Shown here: positions 17,438 to 24,944 of the stretch, in pieces
Numbering within the stretch: position 1 is the stretch's first letter
Layout: the number at the start of each line of letters is the position of its first letter
Source: Rhizobium brockwellii
Lineage (GTDB): Bacteria; Pseudomonadota; Alphaproteobacteria; Rhizobiales; Rhizobiaceae
NCBI RefSeq assembly: GCF_000769405.2
Contig: NZ_CP053444.1
Location: 1 to 64,000 of the forward strand
Length of the DNA stretch: 64,000 bases
Reading direction: 5' to 3'
Notes under the pieces: model-generated
The model's database searches: none
The model's input: the letters and a program-made list of their open reading frames with translations, nothing else
Told to the model about the DNA's origin: nothing
Program-made: the position numbers and the translations under genes

Positions 17438-17816
17438 GCCTTGCCGGAAGGCGCAGGAGAGCGGGACGCAGGCGGCGTGGGCGAGAGGACGGTCCGTGGT
17501 GCGGGCTCCTCGTGTGGATTCGCGCCCGCGGGCCTGCCGAGAGGCGACCCTTACCACGCGGGCCTCCGGGCCTTCAGCGGGTCGGTCGGGTTTCTTCCCC
17601 TGCCGGGCCATTTCCGCGCATCGGCTCCCCGAAAACCGGTTCCCACTTTTCGGCCGAATGCGATGGCCCGTCATTCCTCGCGGATCAAGAAACCCTTCCT
17701 CCGCCGCCCGGCGCTTCGCTGGGCCGCTGCGCTTCGCTCGCGGTTCCGGCCTCGGCCCGCGTGACCGGGTTCGCCGTCAGGCCGCGAGAGGCGCGGCCCA
17801 CGAAACGGAGACCACT
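17438..17816. other. Non-coding GC-rich leader
   Basis: 379 bp without a supportable gene. It contains two GC-rich segments with runs of CGG/CCG. It resembles the long untranslated leaders in front of other genes of this block. Confidence 0.45.
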
Positions 17817-18758
17817 ATGGACCTGATCCTTCCCCCCGACGACGGCTTCGAGCCCCATCACGCGTCCTCTCCGACCGACCGCTTCATCTACGAGATGCAG
17901 GTCTTCGGCTATCGCCCCTTCCAGGACGAGCCCGACCCACGGCCATTGCCGGAGGAACCGCAGGTCCAGTCATCGATCACCGCGATCTTCGACGCCTTCG
18001 CCGAGATGCTCGGCGACACCCGGCTGGAGCCCGATCTCGAAGACCTGTTCTGGTCGGTCCCCAATCTCTTCCATCGCGCCGGCGAGCGCATCCAGCGCGA
18101 ACTCGACCGCAACGAGGAAGCGCAGCGCACCGGCCAGCGCGAGCAGGACGGCTCGGAGGTGAAAAGTGTCGAGCTCGAACGCCTGGTCGCCGAGGGCATC
18201 ACGCTCTTGGAACGCAGGAATAGCTTCGAGTTCATGCGCGACTATGCCGCCGACCTGTTCGAGGCGCAGACCGGATCCTCCTGGCGACCGCGCACCGGAT
18301 CCAAGGTAAATCATGCGAACATGACGGCGGCGATGATCGACAGCCGTGACTTCCTCTCGGCCAGACGCCGCGCCGAGACCGAGGTGCTAATCCCGGCCGG
18401 CACCAAGATCGCTTTCGCCGGTGGCATGGACTATAACGATCATGAGCGGATCTGGGCCAAGCTCGATCAGGCGCATGCGAAGTATCCTGACATGGTATTG
18501 CTGCACGGTGGCGCGCCGAAGGGTGCAGAACGTATCGCCGCCTGCTGGGCTGAAGCCCGCCGGGTGACGCAGATCACCTTCAAGCCCAACTGGACGAAGC
18601 ATGCCAAGGCAGCACCCTTCCGCCGCAATGACGATATGCTGTCGGTCATACCCGCCGGATTGATCGTCTTTCCCGGAAACGGCATCACAGGCAATCTCGC
18701 CGACAAGACACGCCGGCTCGGTATTCCGGTCTGGCAGGCATCAGGAGACGGCGCGTGA
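17817..18758 (+). CDS. DUF2493 (SLOG-like) domain protein
   Basis: A 313-aa protein; the ATG at 17817 follows GGAGACC, and in-frame starts farther upstream give only GC-rich read-through. The N-terminal two thirds are helical and acidic. The C-terminal domain (about residues 195-310) is DUF2493-like: IAFAGGMDYNDHERIWAKLD, then LLHGGAPKGAERIAACWA, then FKPNW and IVFPGNG. This matches a nucleotide- or nucleotide-derivative-binding SLOG fold, with GGAPKGAE as the phosphate loop. These proteins recur in rhizobial plasmid backbones. Confidence 0.82.
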   Translation: MDLILPPDDGFEPHHASSPTDRFIYEMQVFGYRPFQDEPDPRPLPEEPQVQSSITAIFDAFAEMLGDTRLEPDLEDLFWSVPNLFHRAGERIQRELDRNEEAQRTGQREQDGSEVKSVELERLVAEGITLLERRNSFEFMRDYAADLFEAQTGSSWRPRTGSKVNHANMTAAMIDSRDFLSARRRAETEVLIPAGTKIAFAGGMDYNDHERIWAKLDQAHAKYPDMVLLHGGAPKGAERIAACWAEARRVTQITFKPNWTKHAKAAPFRRNDDMLSVIPAGLIVFPGNGITGNLADKTRRLGIPVWQASGDGA

Positions 18759-18777
18759 GCGCCGGTTTCCTGAATAT

Positions 18778-19092
18778 ATGGAAAACATGGAGAAGATGGA
18801 TTATATGGAAACTGAAGTGGACACGATAGCGATGAAGCAATTCACGACAGGTGACTTGAATAAACAAATCGGCGATATCACCGACGCGGCGAGCCGCGAG
18901 CCGGTGATGCTCACCCGGCACAAGAAGCCGCGTTTCGTGCTGATGAGCTACGAGCACTATGAGCGCATGCGCACCGGCGGCGATCCGCGCCGGGCCTATC
19001 ATATCTCGGAGATGCCCGCCGAGCATGCAGAACTGTTCGACGAGGCGCTCGATAAGTTGGCGCGCGGCGAAGGCTACGACGATGAGCCGTGA
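18778..19092 (+). CDS. Phd/YefM-type antitoxin
   Basis: A 104-aa protein. Its recognisable region begins at MKQFTTGDLNKQIGDITDAA (ATG 18832), and several in-frame ATGs (18778, 18796) precede it, so the true start is uncertain. The Phd/YefM pattern is clear: an N-terminal DNA-binding fold, EPVMLTRHKKPRFVLMSYEH, and an acidic C-terminal tail that would wrap the toxin. The stop overlaps the downstream toxin-like gene. Phd proteins neutralise the partner toxin and repress the operon. Confidence 0.8.
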   Translation: MENMEKMDYMETEVDTIAMKQFTTGDLNKQIGDITDAASREPVMLTRHKKPRFVLMSYEHYERMRTGGDPRRAYHISEMPAEHAELFDEALDKLARGEGYDDEP

Positions 19093-19501
19093 ATTCCGCC
19101 CCGGCGAGGTCATCTCCTATCCGTACCTACGGGCCTGGCAGCAGCAGCGCGGGGAAACCGAGGGCCGTAAGCAGCGCCCCGTCTGCGTCGTGATCGCCAT
19201 CCGCAATGCCGCCGACGGAAACACGCACCTTGCCCTTCTCGCCATCACCACCCAACCGCCGCAGACGGGCCGGATCGCTCTGGAGATCCCGGAGATCGAG
19301 CGCAAGCGTGCGGGCTTAAGCGATCTGAAGCAGTGCTGGATCATGGTCGACGAATACAACTACGATATCGTCGAGCGCTCCTGGTACATTGAGCCCGATC
19401 AGGACATCCTCGGCCGCTTCAGCAAACCCTTCATGGTGAAGATCGCCAGACTGTTTGCCGAGGCGCGCGGCCGAACCGGCCGGGTCAACCGCCTCGACTG
19501 A
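19082..19501 (+). CDS. MazF/PemK-like toxin candidate
   Basis: A 139-aa protein whose ATG overlaps the antitoxin end by 11 bp. RPGEVISYPYLRAWQQQRGE followed by KQRPVCVVIAI matches the opening of a MazF/PemK SH3-like barrel (GD/E-V...RP..VV). It ends with FSKPFMVKIARLF. Such toxins are mRNA interferases. The fold call is by pattern only; the typical length is about 110 aa and this one has a longer middle segment. Pairing with Phd rather than MazE is a known kind of module mixing. Confidence 0.65.
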   Translation: MSREFRPGEVISYPYLRAWQQQRGETEGRKQRPVCVVIAIRNAADGNTHLALLAITTQPPQTGRIALEIPEIERKRAGLSDLKQCWIMVDEYNYDIVERSWYIEPDQDILGRFSKPFMVKIARLFAEARGRTGRVNRLD

Positions 19502-19965
19502 GACTTCCCGCATCCCCGCCGCCCTCCGAAGCGACATCCCTTGAAATCACCTCCGTCAGGCGGTCCGGCTCCGCAGAACTGCAGTTGCGACAGGAGAGGC
19601 GGATAATTCGAGTGTCGCGCCGACCGAAGCCGCTCTGATGACGAGGATGGGATCAGAACGGTGCCAATCTCTCGCGATGTGCCCGACTGGTTGACGGCCA
19701 GGGTCCATTGATCCGAACACCACGACGCATGTCACGAGCGCGGCACTCCGCGCGGCAGCAAACGGCCGCCACGGCGAGGTCTCCTGACGACGTCGCAATC
19801 AAGGACCATTCCCGTTCTTTATGTCGCCTTTCTAAGGGACCGGCCGCGATCAGCGTCAACCCCGCAAGGGGGTTTCCCTTCGCTACGCTGCGGTGACGCC
19901 TGCGGCGCGGCCCCTTCTTCGGGCGCCATCGGGAATGGTCCCGATGCAACGAAGGAGACAATCCC
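19502..19965. other. Non-coding stretch after the toxin-antitoxin pair
   Basis: 464 bp with no gene that I can support on either strand. The end contains the RBS (GAAGGAGA) of the DUF736 gene. Confidence 0.45.
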
Positions 19966-20289
19966 ATGGCTACCACGATCGCAACCCTCACCGAAAAGAC
20001 CGACGGCACTCTCGAAGGCGTCTTCGCCACCATCCGGGTCAATGCCCCGATCGCCCTTATCCCGAACGCCAACAAGGCGAGCGAAGAAGCCCCGGACTAC
20101 CGCATCATCCACCGCAAGACCGGCTTTGAGATCGGCGCGGCCTGGAACCGCATCTCCCGCCAGACCGGCGAGGAATACATCTCTACGAAGCTCGAAGCGC
20201 CCGAGATCGGCGTGATCTTCGGCAACGTCGCCCCGGCGCCCGGCGGCGAGCCCGGGAAGAAGGTCATCCTCTGGAACAGCCCTGCCTGA
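19966..20289 (+). CDS. DUF736 family protein
   Basis: A 107-aa protein with an excellent RBS. The pattern GTLEGVFATIRVNAPIALIPN, then PDYRIIHRKTGFEIGAAWNR, then GEEYISTKLEAPE is diagnostic of DUF736, a family almost confined to rhizobial and related plasmids. It probably forms a small beta-barrel. Function unknown. It is commonly found near T4SS, DUF2493 and HU-type genes, as here. Confidence 0.9.
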   Translation: MATTIATLTEKTDGTLEGVFATIRVNAPIALIPNANKASEEAPDYRIIHRKTGFEIGAAWNRISRQTGEEYISTKLEAPEIGVIFGNVAPAPGGEPGKKVILWNSPA

Positions 20290-20346
20290 ACCGGACCGCC
20301 GGCCCCGCAATCGGGGTCGGCTCCCCCCAATTGAAAGGAGGCCGCC

Positions 20347-20679
20347 ATGAGCCGCTACACAATTACCGTCACCAGAACCGCATCCCGCCACTCGGACCCT
20401 GATGCCGTTATCGGCTACGACCGCCCGCTTCAGACGTTCTTCCTCCAGGCATTTCCGGACGCAGGTGCCGAGGATCTTGGACTCTGGCTTGGCACTGACC
20501 TCAGGGAGTTCGAAACACTGTCGCAACTGCGGTCCGCAGCAATCGCACGCGGTTTCGACTTCATACCCTTGGCATCGGGCATCCTTCACAAGCTGCTGGA
20601 CGACCGTGCCCGCGAAGCGCATCACGCGGTCAGCGACACGATTATCCAGGATCTTCTCAACGGAACATCCGCTCGCTGA
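20347..20679 (+). CDS. Conserved hypothetical protein (110 aa)
   Basis: A 110-aa soluble protein preceded by AAAGGAGG six bases before the ATG. It follows DUF736 by 57 bp and ends before a strong terminator, so the two probably form an operon. The central sequence RPLQTFFLQAFPDAGAEDL resembles other small plasmid proteins of unknown function. No motif allows a function to be assigned. Confidence 0.78.
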   Translation: MSRYTITVTRTASRHSDPDAVIGYDRPLQTFFLQAFPDAGAEDLGLWLGTDLREFETLSQLRSAAIARGFDFIPLASGILHKLLDDRAREAHHAVSDTIIQDLLNGTSAR

Positions 20680-20696
20680 CGCAAACGCAAAACGAA

Positions 20697-20727
20697 AATA
20701 GCCCGGCACGGCGCCGGGCTATTTTTT
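20697..20727. terminator. Bidirectional intrinsic terminator
   Basis: An 11-bp perfect stem AATAGCCCGGC (20697-20707) and GCCGGGCTATT (20713-20723), with loop ACGGC, is followed by TTTTTT on the + strand and preceded by AAAA. It separates the convergent DUF736 operon and HU gene and could stop both. Confidence 0.85.
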
Positions 20728-20742
20728 GCTTGGCTGACAAGA

Positions 20743-21021
20743 TTACTTGTTCAGCGCATCCTTCAATGCCTTCGCCGGCGTAAAGGCCAACTTTTTGGCC
20801 GCGGCAACCTTGATCGTCGCGCCGGTCGACGGGTTGCGAGCCTCGCGCTCCGGTGTCGCCTTCACCTTGAACTTCCCGAAGCCGGGGAGGGACGTCTCGT
20901 TGCCGGCAACGGCTGCCTCGGTGATCGATGCAATCACTGCTTCGACGATCGCCTTTCCCTGGGCCTTCGTGAGGCTGTGTTCGCCGGCGATCTTGTCGGC
21001 GATTTCATTGGTCGTAGTCAT
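20743..21021 (-). CDS. HU-family DNA-binding protein
   Basis: A 92-aa HU. The start at 21021 has GGAGAGG just upstream; an upstream in-frame ATG is not needed. It shows the family pattern: an N-terminal helical dimer region (NEIADKIAGEHSLTKAQGKA), GFGKFKV, then the DNA-binding arm ending in ARNPSTGATIKVAA and AFTPAKALKDALN. It bends and compacts DNA. A plasmid-encoded nucleoid protein may reduce the fitness cost of the plasmid or serve in oriT or recombination complexes (inferred). Confidence 0.93.
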   Translation of the reverse strand: MTTTNEIADKIAGEHSLTKAQGKAIVEAVIASITEAAVAGNETSLPGFGKFKVKATPEREARNPSTGATIKVAAAKKLAFTPAKALKDALNK

Positions 21022-21436
21022 TTTCCTCTCCGCATCAATGTTAATGCGAGAATCCCTGACAGGGGATCCAAGCGCTGTCATCGACGCACCGCACCAACTT
21101 CAGCGATTTGCCCGTTTTTCCACAACTACGAAGGGTCTTTGGGGCATCGCCGTAGGTCTGCATGGTGGATCCGCAAGCGGGCATCGAGCCCGCTCGCGGA
21201 TCTCTGGTGCCATACGGAGAGGGAATGTCTGCTCAGTCCGGCCGAGTATGCCATGGCGGCATGAAGGCCTCAAGGACGAGCGGTTCCCCCAAATTTCAGG
21301 CCCGGTCCTGCGGCCCGAACCAGAAATTCGGCTCCCCCACTCGCCGGCTCCGCCGGTCGCTACCGCGATCCTTGACCCCTCCATCCCGCCATGACCGCGG
21401 GCGTCGTCTTTCACAAACGTCAAGGAGACGATGACA
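21022..21436. other. Divergent intergenic region
   Basis: 415 bp between the HU gene and a very small + strand gene. It should hold promoters of both, but I see no clear box. The last 80 bp are the leader of the small gene. Confidence 0.4.
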
Positions 21437-21604
21437 ATGACAAACGAACTGGATCGGACCATCGTGGAACTGCAGGCCGAGTTGCGGAACGCGCACCCGG
21501 ACGAACGTCGCCAGATCGAGGCGGAACTCGACCTGGCACTGGCCGAGCGCGAGGTTCTGGTGGCAGAACAGGAAGGGCGCCTCAGTGCCGAGCCACCCTT
21601 TTGA
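21437..21604 (+). CDS. Small acidic helical protein (55 aa)
   Basis: A 55-aa protein starting MTNELDRTIVELQAELRNA. AAGGAGA lies nine bases upstream of this ATG, and an ATG at 21431 in the same frame is too close to the RBS. The whole product is predicted helical and amphipathic, with many E, L and R residues and likely a coiled coil. It is preceded by the same style of long leader as neighbouring genes. Not recognised. Confidence 0.6.
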   Translation: MTNELDRTIVELQAELRNAHPDERRQIEAELDLALAEREVLVAEQEGRLSAEPPF

Positions 21605-21802
21605 GGGTGGCTTTCGCCATGTCACCTGGACCGACGCGCCGGATCGACCGGCGCTTCAGGCGCGCTTCGCTCGCCGCCGGTATGTGTCAGAACCTGCGGA
21701 GGTTCTTGCGGGAAGGGCGGAAGCGGTGGGATACCCCCACTCCTGTTTCGCTCCCATGCCATCGACATCAGGATGGCATCTGCCTCCGCGGCACTCCCTT
21801 CG

Positions 21803-22078
21803 CTATCGATCACCCGATGCATCTTCCCGGATATGCGGTTTCGGCCTGTATCCGCGCGACCGCCTCTTTCGCAAAAGCTGAAGGAACAGCCTGACCGCCT
21901 CTTCCTCCCGCGCGAAATGATGCTCCCGCCTTTGACCTCTTGCGCCGATACGACCCCATCGACGGATGAGACAGGCCTCGCCGAACAGGTTGGGCTCGAT
22001 CGACATGGCATAGTAGCGGGCCATGTTTTTCGAAGCGTCGGTGCGTTCGACATAGAGCTGGTAGCGTTGCGCAATCAT
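21803..22078 (-). CDS. WGR-domain protein
   Basis: A 91-aa protein that consists almost entirely of a WGR domain: YQLYVERTDASKNMARYYAM, then CLIRRWGRIGARGQ (about residues 36-49), then a basic helix (EEEAVRLFLQLLRKRRSRGY). WGR domains bind nucleic acids and occur in PARPs and MolR-type proteins; stand-alone versions are frequent on rhizobial plasmids. The gene is opposite to its neighbours, and no partner is visible. Confidence 0.85.
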   Translation of the reverse strand: MIAQRYQLYVERTDASKNMARYYAMSIEPNLFGEACLIRRWGRIGARGQRREHHFAREEEAVRLFLQLLRKRRSRGYRPKPHIREDASGDR

Positions 22079-22584
22079 GGCACGGAGAATCGAGCAAGGC
22101 GGTCTCGGCGTCCAACGACATATTTGAATCGGTCGGTATCAATTGATTCATGCTGATGATGGCTTGTCGGCGGATGATCCGGGCGAGCCGCCTGCGGCGG
22201 ACGGTGCTATTCGCCGTCGCTCACGGAGCCCGCAAAACGGTCTCCGCCCATTCGGGTCACGCCCCTCTCGCGGTTGTCGCATCGGCGGCGGGAATGTTTC
22301 ACGACTACGGCCGATGATAAGGCTGCATGGCCGGCTGGACGCCGGATACGGACACGGCGCCTGGCGGCGCCGTGGTCTATCTCTCTCTGACGTCCCATTG
22401 TGCACCCGCCGCTCCGGCGTCAAGCACTGCGCGGCCCCTCCAATTTTCAGTCGCCGTCCCTTCGGGCCATCACCAGAAAATCGGTTCCTCCGCTTGCCGC
22501 CGCTGGCGGTCGCGTCCGCGATCCCTGACCCCTCGCGGCTACGGTGCGGCCTCCTTTCGTCAGAGACGGAAAGGAGACACTACA
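22079..22584. other. Non-coding region between WGR and the next gene
   Basis: 506 bp without a supportable gene. The final 60 bp resemble the leader of the 55-aa gene at 21437 (GCCATCACC..., RBS AAAGGAGACACTACA). Confidence 0.45.
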
Positions 22585-23070
22585 ATGTCCAATGACTGGT
22601 ACTACGTCCATCAGCTCGCAGTGCTTGCGGGCTTCAGGCTCACCGTCCTCGCAAATCGCTTGGGTTGCGAAGATGAATTCCTATTGGAACTGCATGACAA
22701 GCTCAGCGAGGGACTGGCATGTGCAATTGCGCGGGTGCAATCCATCACGGCACTGGAGCGCCAGCTTGCCAACGAGCCGGACGAGGGAGGCCTCGCCGCT
22801 TTCCAGCTTCACGGCGAAGAGGAATGGCTTGCCCGTTTCCGGATCACGCTGCTTGATCATCTCGAAATCGACGTCGACACTCACGAGTACCGTGTGAACG
22901 GCGGCGACTGGCACTATGCGCTCGCGGCCGATTGCGACGGCATCGAGATCAGTTATCCGAGCCTTGTCGCCCTCACCGACGCCGAGTTGGGCACGCTCGC
23001 CCCGATCATGCGCGCCATCCGCAGCGAGGCGGGCATTGCTATCAGCATCGCCCGTGTCATCTACGGTTGA
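22585..23070 (+). CDS. Conserved hypothetical protein (161 aa)
   Basis: A 161-aa soluble protein with strong RBS AAAGGAGA before the ATG at 22585; longer in-frame starts run back into the leader. No membrane segment or known motif is seen. The C-terminal half (HEYRVNGGDWHYALAADCDG) suggests a small alpha/beta domain. It is the last gene before the structured oriT-like segment and so would be the first gene to enter a recipient under the model proposed below. Confidence 0.75.
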   Translation: MSNDWYYVHQLAVLAGFRLTVLANRLGCEDEFLLELHDKLSEGLACAIARVQSITALERQLANEPDEGGLAAFQLHGEEEWLARFRITLLDHLEIDVDTHEYRVNGGDWHYALAADCDGIEISYPSLVALTDAELGTLAPIMRAIRSEAGIAISIARVIYG

Positions 23071-23433
23071 TGCGCCGGCGAGGGGCGGCTACGGCCGTCT
23101 CTCGCCTTTTCTGCTGGCTTGACCGCTCGCGGGCGTCGAGCCTGCGCGCGGTCTTGAGGGGAGAGACTTGCCGCCTCTCCCCTCAACTCCTCTCTCCCTG
23201 TGGTGCGGGTTGAGACCCGCCCGGCCTGTCGGGCCGGTAGGCGGACGCTGCCGCGACTTCCCCAAACAAGACGGAGAGGACGAGTACCTTGCGCTGCGCC
23301 CTCCTGCTTCGGGCATCCGCTCCAGGTGCGCGTCCACTCCTGCGGTGCGCTCGCCGTCTCATCGTTCGCATGTCGTCGAGGCCGTTCCCTCCGGTCACGG
23401 TCCTCTCGACTGCTTACGACGACGGCTTGCTTC
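23071..23433. other. Non-coding segment before the inverted repeat
   Basis: 363 bp in which all reading frames look like GC-rich noise. No promoter or terminator can be named. Confidence 0.4.
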
Positions 23434-23435
23434 AG

Positions 23436-23585
23436 CATCTCTCAAGAAATCTGTCCGGCCCACTGTGCTGTTCCTCCGGCGCGGATCACAGGCAATGAGC
23501 CCGTGATCGCTGTTGCTTTGTCTGGCGACTCGCAACAGCATCGGCGCCTCGGGCACGGTGGGCCAGACAGATTTCTTGAGAGATG
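23436..23585. repeat. 150-bp cloverleaf-like inverted repeat next to the nick site
   Basis: Outer arms 23436-23468 and 23553-23585 match at 31 of 33 positions, and the stem continues inward as GGCGCnGAT. Inside, GATCACaGGC (from 23484) pairs with GCCcGTGATC (to 23508), and GCTGTTGC (23509-23516) pairs perfectly with GCAACAGC (23532-23539). The whole can fold into one long stem bearing two hairpins. The right arm ends one base before the inferred nick. It contains no gene. Confidence 0.8.
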
Positions 23586-23615
23586 GCAGGATAGGCTAAC
23601 GGTATACCATTAGCC
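23584..23615 (-). other. Candidate origin of transfer (oriT) with nick core and palindrome
   Basis: TGGCAGGATA (23584-23593) equals the first ten bases of the Agrobacterium T-DNA border, and its complement TATCCTGCCA contains the RP4 nick core TATCCTG followed by C. By analogy the nick is on the minus strand between 23587 and 23586. Directly beside it lies a 22-bp palindrome (23594-23615, one mismatch; core GGTATACC), the usual position of a relaxosome-binding repeat. The relaxase at 48890 is VirD2-like. A 7-base core alone is expected by chance, so the palindrome and context carry the call. Confidence 0.6.
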
Positions 23616-23769
23616 GTTTTCGCCCGAGGGGGGATTGCCGAGAGGCGTGATCAGTGCCGGAATCTGTCACCGCTTATTCGCAGGCGTAGGGTCTGCCCGG
23701 ACATGGACTTGGTCCTGGTAGAGTTCGTTCGGCGGCAGAAAGAGGCACCTCCTCACGGCGCCACCTTGA

Positions 23770-24120
23770 ATCGTTAGTCGGTGAATCGGCGGGCGGGCAA
23801 TTCCCCCGTTTCGCCAATCGGTAGAAGAGAGATCCGGCGTTCTCGCGTTTCGGCGGTTGGGCTGGTCGGTGGAGCAGCGAATAGGTTCGTCCGCGATTGT
23901 GCGGCTGGGATAATGGGCGATGGGGTGCTTCGCTAACTCCGCGCATCGGCGAACCGGCGATCGCGTTTATTACTCATCGACGATTTCGGCGAATAGGTGG
24001 TTGAGCAAAGCGGCGTTTTGCGGATTGCGCGTATGAGCCGGTAGGTGATTTCGCGAATCCGCGGTTCGGCGATTGCGCTGATGAGCGATCTTGCGAATGA
24101 TGTCTCGGCTACTTTTAGCG
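23770..24120. repeat. Degenerate GCGAAT/GCGATT repeat tract
   Basis: A gene-free stretch with many near copies of words such as GGCGAATNGG, GCGAATCC, GGCGATTGCG, GGCGAACCGGCGATCGCG and TGATTTCGCGAAT, at irregular spacing. It lies between the oriT candidate and a decayed LysR fragment. It could be a degenerate iteron or protein-binding array, or an expanded short repeat. Edges are approximate. Confidence 0.45.
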
Positions 24121-24275
24121 GGGAGGCTCTTACCTGCCATTTGCCAACGTAAGCCGCCAGTTCATCGGGCATTTCGTTGGGAACCGTCTGCTTGAGAAAT
24201 TGCAGGAAAGCTGCCAGGCGTGCGCTGAGCAGACGTCGCGACGGATAGATCGCCGACAGTGCGAACTCAGATCAT
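24120..24275 (-). pseudogene. C-terminal fragment of a LysR-type regulator
   Basis: A minus-strand frame reads SAIYPSRRLLSARLAAFLQF followed by a lysine-rich end and LAAYVG, the usual last helix of LysR substrate-binding domains. In-frame stops lie just upstream, and no HTH is present nearby, so only about 45 codons remain. The repeat tract follows at its 3' side. Confidence 0.5.
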
Positions 24276-24351
24276 CAGCAGGTGCGGGTTCAAGACGTCG
24301 TTTGTGCGTGGCTGCGGGTGAGGCAAACGACCTTACGGCGAGCCTCGGTCT

Positions 24352-24534
24352 TCAACACGAGTCTTTCAGATGGTATGCCGCCCGATCAGAGGAGTCCCTG
24401 TCCGAGCGATGGAGGTTGATGATCCGAGCGGCATCTTTGAGGCTTATCCCGTGCTTCTTGGCGGAGTAGTCGACGTCATATGGATCGGAAATCTTCTTGC
24501 GTGTCTCCTGCTCGATTTGTTGACGTCGCTGCAT
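24352..24534 (-). CDS. DUF3606-like small protein (60 aa)
   Basis: A 60-aa soluble protein with CAGGAGA spaced correctly before the ATG. The pattern ISDPYDVDYSAKKHGISLKD, then AARIINLHRSDRD, resembles the short DUF3606-type proteins of rhizobia (a tyrosine-rich turn, KK.GIS, then an amphipathic helix). No partner is evident. It lies between the LysR fragment and the first T4SS-associated operator. Confidence 0.65.
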   Translation of the reverse strand: MQRRQQIEQETRKKISDPYDVDYSAKKHGISLKDAARIINLHRSDRDSSDRAAYHLKDSC

Positions 24535-24944
24535 AGAATCTCCTGAAATGATTGAGGGAAGGGTTCATGCAACGATGGCTGCTTCGTCGTTGTTTGACGA
24601 TAGTGAATGCTATTCAGCAATCATCTTGGAGGCAGTTCCTGGCTGGCTGTGGCAGCGAAGACTCTGCCGCGTCAGCGGGAGGGACCGCTTCATCGGGTTT
24701 TGGTGCTTCCATTGATGTGGGCGGCGCCCCTTGCTCAATATAAACCTCATGCGTCGGATGTTGCGGCAGGTCGTCTCCGCAGCATTTGAAGCCCTCAGGC
24801 GGCCTCATCTGGTTGATAAAATATTACACTGGAGTATAAGTATAGCTCGCTGCGCGAGGGGTAAGGTCGGAGATCAGAACACCACCTGCGCGCCCTCTAC
24901 GCTGTTAACAACCGGGTCTGCATCTGACACACAATCGATCCCTA
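24535..24944. other. Intergenic region carrying the first T4SS operator
   Basis: 410 bp between the 60-aa gene and the zinc-ribbon gene. It contains the palindromic motif at 24824-24839. A minus-strand frame at 24614-24808 is open but has no RBS and is not called. Confidence 0.45.
24824..24839. promoter_or_regulatory. Conjugation-regulon operator candidate, site a
   Basis: TTACACTGGAGTATAA, a 16-bp imperfect palindrome matching consensus TTATACYGCAGTATAA at 13 of 16 positions. It lies about 105 bp before the zinc-ribbon gene that heads the T4SS region. Confidence 0.6.

Noticed and set aside
23071..23433. Overlapping open frames on both strands
   Set aside because: They have the arginine- and serine-rich composition typical of translated GC-rich non-coding DNA, and no start with RBS.
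24614..24808. Minus-strand 64-codon frame with a proline-rich middle
   Set aside because: No RBS, no recognisable family, and it overlaps the region where the operator and promoter of the T4SS head gene are expected.
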